Source: Acidimicrobiia bacterium
GTDB taxonomy: Bacteria; Actinomycetota; Acidimicrobiia; UBA2766
DNA: 64,000 nucleotides
Assembly: GCA_020850945.1 (NCBI GenBank)
Contig: JADZDR010000032.1
Location: forward strand, 1-64,000
Direction: 5' to 3'
The position numbers and the translations under genes were made by a program. This document shows, piece by piece, positions 8,129 to 15,900 of this stretch. The notes under the pieces were generated by a model. That model was given only the letters and a program-made list of their open reading frames with translations. It made no database searches and had not been told where the DNA came from. Position 1 is the stretch's first letter. The number at the start of each line of letters is the position of its first letter.

Positions 8129-8135
8129 CCGCCCC

Positions 8136-8930
8136 GTGAGGCGCACACTCGTCACGTTCCACGCGCACCCCGACGACGAGGCGATCTCGACCGCGGGCGT
8201 GATGGCGCAGGCAGCCGCGGCAGGCGACAGGGTCGTGCTCGTCGTCGCGACCGGTGGGGAGGTCGGCGAGGTCCCGGACGGCTTCCTCTCCCCGGGTGAG
8301 ACGCTGGGGGAGCGACGCCGCGCCGAAACGGAGCGGGCGGCGGCACTCCTCGGTGTGGAGCGGGGCGAGTTCCTCGGGTTCCACGACTCGGGCATGATGG
8401 GTGAGTCGACCAACGACGAGCCGGGTTGCTTCTGGAAGGCGGACAGGGACGAGGCAGCGCGGCGCCTCGCCGGGATCCTCGTCGAGGAGTCGGCCGGTGT
8501 TCTCACCGTGTACGACGCGAACGGTGGTTACGGTCATCCGGACCACATCCAGGTGCACCGGGTCGGGGTCGAAGCGGCGGCACGCGCGGGTACGCCCGTG
8601 GTCCTCGAAGCCACGATCAACCGGGACAGCATGATCGAGTTGCTCACGAACGTGCCGCCGGAGCTCCGGGGCGAGCTCGACATGCCCGAGCCGGCCGAGA
8701 TCGACATGGGGGTGCCTGGGCACCTGATCACGACGACGATCGACGTCTCACCGTGGGTCGGCCTGAAGCGGGAGGCGATGCGGGCACACGCGAGTCAGAT
8801 CCCGGCCGATTCGTTGTTCCTGCAGTTGCCCGACGAGGCCTTCACCGCCGCGTTCGGGACGGAGTGGTTCATCCGGCGGGGGGCGGCGCCCGGGACGCGT
8901 GAGTCGACCCTCCCGTGGGCAACCTCATGA
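8136..8930 (+). CDS. LmbE/PIG-L deacetylase, MshB/Mca-like
   Basis: 264 residues from the GTG at 8136. The zinc motif HPDDE is at residues 11-15 and the second motif G-x-GHPDHIQVHR is near 130-140. Both match MshB and mycothiol S-conjugate amidase (Mca). The family hydrolyses N-acyl groups from GlcNAc-inositol or mycothiol adducts in the cytosol. Which of these is the substrate cannot be decided. I prefer GTG 8136 over ATG 8124 because the latter lies within a TATGAT promoter hexamer. Confidence 0.85.
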   Translation: MRRTLVTFHAHPDDEAISTAGVMAQAAAAGDRVVLVVATGGEVGEVPDGFLSPGETLGERRRAETERAAALLGVERGEFLGFHDSGMMGESTNDEPGCFWKADRDEAARRLAGILVEESAGVLTVYDANGGYGHPDHIQVHRVGVEAAARAGTPVVLEATINRDSMIELLTNVPPELRGELDMPEPAEIDMGVPGHLITTTIDVSPWVGLKREAMRAHASQIPADSLFLQLPDEAFTAAFGTEWFIRRGAAPGTRESTLPWATS

Positions 8931-9074
8931 CACGGTAGGAACGACACGAATCGCGCGAAGTCGCCTGCTGCGTGCCGATATCGTTGGTGACAGTTCCTCG
9001 GGCTGTGGTGGCCCGGGGGCGCACCCTGCTCCCACAACCACAGACGGCCACCCGCCCGGGGGGAGGAGGCCGCC

Positions 9075-10145
9075 GTGTACTTCGAGATGATCGAGGACCG
9101 GGGAGCGGAGCAGGTGACGTTCTGCAGCGACCCCGTGTCGGGCCTTCGTGCCGTCGTCGCCGTGCATTCGACCGCTCTCGGCCCGGCCCTCGGTGGCTGC
9201 CGCTTCCAGCCCTACGAGACCGAGCTCGACGCCGTGGACGACGTGCTGCGCCTGGCCGAGGGCATGACGTACAAGGCGGCCCTCGCCGGTCTCGACCTGG
9301 GGGGAGGCAAGGCCGTGATCCTCGGTGACCCCGGTACCGACAAGTCCGAGCGCCTGTGGCGCGCGTTCGGCCGCCACATCGACTCGCTCGGTGGCCGCTA
9401 CGTCACGGCTGAGGACGTGGGAACCGACCGTGCCGACATGGACATGATTCGGCGCGAGACACGCTGGGTCGTGGGGACGTCTCCTGCGATGGGAGGTGCG
9501 GACGATCCGTCACCGATCACCGCCGTGGGTGTGCATGCCGCCATGAAGGCGGCTGTCGCCCATCACCTCGACCAGCCCGGCCTCGCGGGTCTGCATGTGG
9601 CGGTGCAGGGCGTGGGCAAGGTCGGATCCGCCCTGTGCCATCTTCTTGCCGCGGACGGTTGCCGGCTCACGATCGGAGACGTGAACGCAGCGGCCGCGCG
9701 CCGCGTGGCCGCCACGGTGCCGTGCGAGATCGCGGATCCCGCCGACCTCCTCACGCTCGCATGTGACGTGCTGGCGCCGTGTGCTCTCGGCGGTGTCCTC
9801 GACGACTCCGGCGTCGACCGTCTGCGCGCGCGTGTCGTGTGCGGGTCGGCGAACAACCAGCTCGTGCGCGAGGACGTGGCCGACCTCCTGGCCAAACGCG
9901 AGATCCTCTACGCCCCCGACTTCGTCGTGAACTCGGGGGGGCTCATCCACGTGGCGGGCGAGCTCCTCGGCCGGGACCGCCGCTGGGCCATGGACCGGGT
10001 CGAGGCGATCGGCGCGACGGCCCGGCACATCTTCGAGATCGCCGAAGCAGAGGCTGTCTCGACGGCTCTGGCGGCACGGGAGATCGCCGAGGCGCGCATC
10101 AGGGAGATCTCGACTCTCGAATCGATCAGGAGGCCGGCACGATGA
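9075..10145 (+). CDS. Leucine/valine dehydrogenase (Glu/Leu/Phe/Val dehydrogenase family)
   Basis: 356 residues. LGGCRF, then TYKAALAGLDLGGGKAVI (about residues 63-82), holds the two conserved lysines, including the catalytic one in GGGKAV. The Rossmann motif GVGKVG follows near residue 179, and a SANNQL segment is near 258. The length and motifs fit NAD-dependent leucine dehydrogenase, which deaminates branched-chain amino acids to 2-oxo acids. The GTG at 9075 has GGGAGGAGG upstream. The next gene, a branched-chain 2-oxo acid dehydrogenase E1, overlaps by 4 bp and would use its products. Confidence 0.9.
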   Translation: MYFEMIEDRGAEQVTFCSDPVSGLRAVVAVHSTALGPALGGCRFQPYETELDAVDDVLRLAEGMTYKAALAGLDLGGGKAVILGDPGTDKSERLWRAFGRHIDSLGGRYVTAEDVGTDRADMDMIRRETRWVVGTSPAMGGADDPSPITAVGVHAAMKAAVAHHLDQPGLAGLHVAVQGVGKVGSALCHLLAADGCRLTIGDVNAAAARRVAATVPCEIADPADLLTLACDVLAPCALGGVLDDSGVDRLRARVVCGSANNQLVREDVADLLAKREILYAPDFVVNSGGLIHVAGELLGRDRRWAMDRVEAIGATARHIFEIAEAEAVSTALAAREIAEARIREISTLESIRRPAR

Positions 10146-12244
10146 CGAGTACACGCCCCCACCTCACGTTGGCCGCGGAAGGTCCCCACGTGCGGACAGT
10201 GGAGGTCGGATTCGACGTGGAGACCCCGCATCGGCGGGCGGGACTCTCCGACGACGACGCGCTCGAGATGTACCAGATGATGCTCCTCGCGCGACGTCTC
10301 GACGAGCGCATCTGGACACTGCAGAGGCAGGGGAAGGCACCGTTCGCCGTTTCCTGCCAGGGGCACGAGGGCGCCCAGGTCGGCATGACGTGGGCCATGG
10401 ATTCCGACGACGTCCTCTGTCCCTACTACCGGGACCTCGCAGCCGTGCTCGTGCGGGGCCTGTCACCCACGGATGTCCTCCTCGGCGTCCTTGCCCGCAG
10501 CTCCGATCCGTGTAGCGGCGCGAAGCAGATGCCCAACCACTGGGGAAGCCGCGTGCGCGGCATCATCACCGGCTCGTCACCGATCGCCACGCAGCTTCCC
10601 CACGCCGTGGGCATCGCGTACGCCCGCAAGCTGCGGGGGATGCCGGGTGTTGTCGTGACGAGCTTCGGCGACGGCGCGACGGCCGAAGGTGACTTCCACG
10701 AGGCCCTCAACTTCGCCGGCATCCACCGCCTTCCCGTCGTGTTCGTGTGCCAGAACAACGGCTATGCGATCTCCGTGCCGCTCGCGAAGGAATCCGCCGT
10801 GGCGGACGTGGCGTTGCGGGCGAGTGGCTACGCCATGCCGGGTGTCATCGTCGACGGCCAGAACGTCACCGACGTCTACACCGTGTGCCGCGACGCGATC
10901 GCCCGTGCGCGTGAAGGTGGTGGCCCCACGCTCGTCGAGGCCAAGACGTACCGGTATCTGGCACACACGTCCGATGACAACGACCGCACGTACCGGACTG
11001 CCGAGGAGGTCGAGGCGTGGCGGAAGAAGGACCCGATCCAGCGCCTCAACCAGGATCTCATCGAGTCGCGTGTCCTCCCCCACGAGCTCGAGCGTGAGAT
11101 CGAGGACTCGGTCGAGGCGGATGTCGCCCTGGCCGTGACGGAGGCCGAGGCGGCGCCGGAACCGACACCACGTGAGGCGTACACGCATGTCTTCGCGGCT
11201 CCTGTGCAGGCCGTGCCGGCCCGTGAACGTGCCCGCCCTCCTGTCGGTCGAGGCGACGGTGGCGAGGAGGTGAATCTGATCACGGCGATCCACGACACGC
11301 TCGAAGCCCTCGTGGCGGACGACGAACGTGTCGTGGTGCTGGGCGAGGACGTCGGTCCCCGCGGTGGCGTGTTCGGTGTGACGAAGGGGCTCGACGAGCA
11401 CTACGGCGACTCCCGCATCCTCGACACCCCGCTGGCCGAGTCGCTGATCGTGGGGGCGGCGATAGGCATGGCACTCGACGGGATGCGCCCCGTCGCCGAG
11501 ATCCAGTTCCTCGACTTCATCCATCCGGCGATCGACCAGATCCTCAACGAGGCAGCCAAGATCCACTACCGCTCGAACGGGGACTTCACGTGCCCCCTCG
11601 TCATCCGTGTCCCCTACGGCGGAGGCGTGCACGGCGCCCTGTACCACTCGCAGTCCATCGAGGCGCTGTTCTGCCACGTACCCGGCCTCAAGGTCGTCGC
11701 ACCCTGTACACCCGCCGATGCTGCCGGTCTGCTGCGGGCGGCAGTGGCCGACCCCGATCCCGTCCTGTTCCTCGAGCACAAGAAGGCATACCGGGCCGTG
11801 CGCGGTGTCGTGCCGGAAGGGGACCGGGTCGTTCCCATCGGGGTCGGCGAGATCGTGCGGGCGGGGACCGATGTCACGATCGCGACGTACGGCATGATGC
11901 GCCACCACAGCGAGGCGGCTGCCGCGACGTTGGCCGGCGAAGGCGTGGATTGCGAGATCGTCGATCTGCGCACCCTCTATCCGCTCGACTACGACCTCGT
12001 GTGCGCATCTGTGGAGCGGACGGGCCGGCTCCTCGTGGTGCACGAGGCGAACCGTACCGGAGGAATCGGGGCGGAGCTCGGCGCCGAAGTTGCGGAACGG
12101 TCCTTCTGGGGCCTGGACGCACCCGTGCGCCGGCTCGGCCTGGCCGACGTGCCTGCCTTGCCGTACGCGCCCGCGCTCGAGGCCGAGGTACTGTTCGGCG
12201 CGGACCGTATCGCAGACGCGGTCCGCGCTCTCGTCGCCTCCTGA
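10142..12244 (+). CDS. Branched-chain 2-oxo acid dehydrogenase E1, fused alpha and beta subunits
   Basis: 700 residues in one uninterrupted frame. The alpha part (about 35-345) carries the thiamine diphosphate motif GDGATAEGDFHEAL from about 175, ending near NN in CQNNGYAIS. A linker of about 30 residues follows. The beta part (about 376-700) starts LITAIHDTLEALV and contains VVLGEDVG and LDTPLAES. The enzyme decarboxylates 2-oxo acids and passes the acyl group to an E2 lipoyl protein. No E2 or E3 gene is seen here. ATGA overlap with leucine dehydrogenase indicates one operon for branched-chain amino acid breakdown or branched primer supply. Confidence 0.9.
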   Translation: MTSTRPHLTLAAEGPHVRTVEVGFDVETPHRRAGLSDDDALEMYQMMLLARRLDERIWTLQRQGKAPFAVSCQGHEGAQVGMTWAMDSDDVLCPYYRDLAAVLVRGLSPTDVLLGVLARSSDPCSGAKQMPNHWGSRVRGIITGSSPIATQLPHAVGIAYARKLRGMPGVVVTSFGDGATAEGDFHEALNFAGIHRLPVVFVCQNNGYAISVPLAKESAVADVALRASGYAMPGVIVDGQNVTDVYTVCRDAIARAREGGGPTLVEAKTYRYLAHTSDDNDRTYRTAEEVEAWRKKDPIQRLNQDLIESRVLPHELEREIEDSVEADVALAVTEAEAAPEPTPREAYTHVFAAPVQAVPARERARPPVGRGDGGEEVNLITAIHDTLEALVADDERVVVLGEDVGPRGGVFGVTKGLDEHYGDSRILDTPLAESLIVGAAIGMALDGMRPVAEIQFLDFIHPAIDQILNEAAKIHYRSNGDFTCPLVIRVPYGGGVHGALYHSQSIEALFCHVPGLKVVAPCTPADAAGLLRAAVADPDPVLFLEHKKAYRAVRGVVPEGDRVVPIGVGEIVRAGTDVTIATYGMMRHHSEAAAATLAGEGVDCEIVDLRTLYPLDYDLVCASVERTGRLLVVHEANRTGGIGAELGAEVAERSFWGLDAPVRRLGLADVPALPYAPALEAEVLFGADRIADAVRALVAS

Positions 12245-12270
12245 GGACTTCGCCCCGTGAGTAGACGCCC

Positions 12271-12951
12271 GTGGATCTGACCGCGCGCATTCCCGAGCCC
12301 GAGGTCATGGACGACCCGGATCAGGCCCTGGCTTACAGCGAGGCCGATTTCGCGTCGCCCCACGACATGTTCGTGGACCTGTGCTGTCACAGGCTGGACT
12401 CCGCGCTCGTGGGCCGTGTCCTCGATCTCGGCTGTGGACCGGCCGATGTCACAGTGCGCCTCGCCCGGGCCCGTCCCACGCTCGAGATCCTCGGTGTCGA
12501 CGCGTCGGCGCCCATGCTCGACCTGGGCCGGGAGCGGCTGCGTGCGACCGACTGCGAGGCACGTGTCCGCCTCGTGCAGGCCGTTCTGCCCGTCCCCGAC
12601 TCGACGTGGGCAGAGCACGGCCCCTTCGACTGCGTCGTGAGCAACAGCCTCCTCCATCACCTGCACGATCCTGCCGTCCTTTGGCGGACTGTCCGGACGG
12701 CAGCACGGCGGGGTGCTGGGCTCTTCGTCATGGACCTCCTGCGGCCGGACACGACCGAGGAGTTGGACAGGCTCGTCTCGGTCTACGCAGCGGACGAGCC
12801 CGCGGTCCTCCGGCGGGACTTCCGGAACTCGTTGCGGGCGGCGTTCACGGGCGCCGAGGTGGGGGAACAGGTGCGGGCGGCCGGACTGGACGTCACCGTC
12901 GAGGTCGTCTCCGACCGGCATCTAGCCGTGTGGGGCCACGTCGACGCGTGA
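12271..12951 (+). CDS. Class I SAM-dependent methyltransferase
   Basis: 226 residues. Motif I is VLDLGCGPADVTVRLA (about 50-65), the acidic residue after beta-2 is in LGVDAS, and SNSLLHHLHDP forms the post-motif region seen in UbiE-like methyltransferases. It is probably cytosolic; the substrate is unknown. The GTG start lies 26 bp after the E1 gene, so it may share that transcript. It converges on the giant secreted protein gene. The 45-bp gap contains a short CCGGG-AAAG-CCCGG stem that could end transcription weakly. Confidence 0.75.
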   Translation: MDLTARIPEPEVMDDPDQALAYSEADFASPHDMFVDLCCHRLDSALVGRVLDLGCGPADVTVRLARARPTLEILGVDASAPMLDLGRERLRATDCEARVRLVQAVLPVPDSTWAEHGPFDCVVSNSLLHHLHDPAVLWRTVRTAARRGAGLFVMDLLRPDTTEELDRLVSVYAADEPAVLRRDFRNSLRAAFTGAEVGEQVRAAGLDVTVEVVSDRHLAVWGHVDA

Positions 12952-12996
12952 GGGGGCCCCGCGGCTCCCCGTCCCGGGAAAGCCCGGCTGCTGGGC

Positions 12997-15900
12997 TCAC
13001 GACACCCGGATCCGTATCGGCAGGGTGTCTGTCGCCCGGCCCGCACCGTCGTATGTGACGACGAGAGCGAGGTAGGTCCCGGGACCGTGCCACGTGTGCC
13101 GCAGCTCGGCCACGGTCGGACCGGGCCTGCCTTCGGCGCCGTCTCGCCGTTCGTAGGTGCCGTCCCCGAAGAACAGCGTGCGAGTGCAGGCGGGAGGCGT
13201 GCACGCCGGCAGCGTCTCTGTGATGGACACTGACGACGGTTCGTGGTTTCCCACCCCGACGATTCGCGACGGATCCGCGGTCACCCGCCAGAACGGAACC
13301 GACGTGTCGACGCCGAGACGTCGATCCGGACGCACAGGCCCGCCGGCACCGGATGCGTCGAAGCGGAACACGCGGTCGAGCTCGACATCTTCGTCGTCGA
13401 CGACGAAGGCCTGTACCTGGGCGCCGAGCCCGTCCGGGTCCACGGCGATGCGCACCGATTCGGTGCGGTCGTCGGGCGGGTTGTCGTAGACACCCTGCCA
13501 GATCCAGATGGCCTCGGTTTCGTGCTCGTAGTACTCGCCGTTGGCCACGAGCGTGCGTGTCCAGCGAATGCTGCCGTCGGGGAAGCGCGCGACGAGCTGC
13601 ATCGACGGAGACACCGTCCAGCGGGACATGTTGAAGAGGACCTCGATCAACGTGTTGGCATGGCACTCATCTTCGAAGTAGGCCTCCAGAGTCGTGCCGT
13701 CCGCCAGGACCGGGCGGGTCCCGTTGATCGTCGTGCCCGGACCGCGATGGCGCCAGTCGCCGCAGATCGTCTGTGTCGCCCCGAACGTGGTTGTCGGTCG
13801 CGGCACGTCGCGGAGGAGCAGCGGGGGTTGGGGCAAGATGCCGTCGATCTCGGACATGCGGCGCAGCCCCTCCAGGGCTGATGCTCCGACATTGGGGCCG
13901 AAGCCCGAGACACTCGTCACGGCCATCTGCAGGATCGTCGTGTTGTCGAAGAGCACGTCGGCGAGGGAGTGGAGCTCCCACGGTATGCCGGGAGTGCGCA
14001 GGTCCGTGGCGAACACGGGCAAGAACCCGAAGCGGTTCACCATGGCGTTCGCCACGGGGTTGATCTCGCCGAGTGGCAGGCGACATTCGTTCGTCCAGTG
14101 GTCGTTCGTGCCGCAGTCGTCTGCCGTACCCGGCACGGGGGCGATCGGTCGGAAGGTGACGTCACGCCAGACACCCGGAAGGCCGGGGACCGTTCGGCCG
14201 AGCCCGGTCGTCGTGTCGCAGTGGGGGAAGACGAGGAAACAGGCTGAGGCTTCGGTGGCATTGGCGTCCCATTCACCCCAGCCGGGTGGATCCACGTAGG
14301 TCCGGAACGCGCGGAACCACGCGCCTGCCTCGGTGCGCGCGGCGTCGGATCCCGTGACGAAGAACTGCTCTCCCACTGTTCCTGCCAGAGGGTCGACGCC
14401 GGCCAACTGGGCGAAGATTGCCTCGAGCCAGGGCAGGTCTGCCTTCACTGCCATACCGCTCTGGAACAGGCTCACCCGGCTCACGTCCCGCATTCGTGCC
14501 TCGAGAGGCAGGTCGACGTCGACGCACCCGCCCATCTCGACCGTACCCAACGGAATGGGTGTGAACAGGAAGGGGAGCCAGGCCATCTCGTCGGAGTGCA
14601 TGTACTGCGCGATGCTCGCCTTGGCCCGCACGGTTGCCTCGATCGGTCCGGCCGCCTGGAGCTCGATCATCGTGTCGGCGGAGCGGTCATCGGTCGGATC
14701 GTCGGTGCGCCGGACTCTGGCCGTGAGCTCGGGTGCCCCCCGCATGTCGACGTCGGCATGCAGGTAGGAGACACCGCTCTGCCGTCTTGCATCCGGCACC
14801 GCGCCCTCTGAGGCGCACCAGCCTCTGCCGTCGTCGCGCGGGTCGACCGGTCCGACGTCGTCGGGGCCGTTCTCGGGAGTTGCGAGACTTGCCGTGACAC
14901 GCAATCGGTCGCCGAGATTCGTCAGGTTCGCCCTGTAGTTGGGTACGAGGTTGCGGGGGTCGTACTCGCCCCGTGTCGCCTTCCACGGTCCGAGATATCC
15001 CGGCTGCAGGTAGTCCATGTAGGCGATCGTCCCCCGGTCGAGCGCCACGGCGGGTTCGGACCGGTACTTCGACATGGACCAGAGCTCGACGATGAGCTCC
15101 TGCCACGGTACGCGCAGGTTGTCGGACAGATCGGCACGCAACCTACCGCTGCCGGGGACTTTGGCGATGCTCACCGACGTGTCGGCAACGGTGCCACTCA
15201 CCCAGCGTCCCCGGTCGAGCCGGCCGTCGGGTCCCACCTGGCGGACGAGCGCGTCGAGGCCCCCGAATGTCCGCAGCGTCGATCCCCATTCGAGCTCCAA
15301 CTGGTCCCGATCGCGACGTTCCTGAACCGGTTCGTGGCAGGGGCCGCCGTACTCGGGTCGTGTGCCCGCGTTCGCGGCGCTGCACGAGTCGAGTACGGGG
15401 AGACGGAGCTCGAAAACGCGGGGCAGAGCGAGTCTCCCTACCAGGTCCAGGGTCACGTTGTCCTGGGCGAGGGCAATCACGCCGTCGAAGCCGTTGCGCC
15501 GGGCCGCACTCCGTCCCCGCACAGGGGCTGCGTTTCTCAGGAGCTCGATCCCTGCAGTGTCGATGATGCCGGAGCGGACGGCGGCTTCCAGCGTGGGCCT
15601 GCCCTCCGGGGCGTCTGGTCGGTCGCCATAGGACCACGTTGCGGGGTCGCATCCGTCCGTGCCGAAGCGCAACAGATGGGCATCCGTGCGCCGGGTCGTC
15701 GCCCATCGGCTCTCGGCCAGCACAACCCCGAGCACAGGAGGCATGGGGGACAGCGCCGCGTCAACGTGCACAGCCGTCTTCGAGTCGCCATCGGCTGGGT
15801 CGTACGACTCGACGTAGGCGCCGACTCGGAACGGACGTCCACTGGGAGACGTCATGAGGCACGTCCGGATGTCGCGGTCTCCGGAGGGCATTCCCGCAGC

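Noticed and set aside
8931-9074. Small gene or RNA between the LmbE and leucine dehydrogenase genes
   Set aside because: There is no open frame with a start signal and only a weak CTGTGGT/ACCACAG pairing, which is not enough for a feature.
10142-12244. Treating the E1 gene as two genes with a missed stop
   Set aside because: The frame runs through a linker without a stop and no ribosome binding site precedes the beta part, so a true fusion is simpler.
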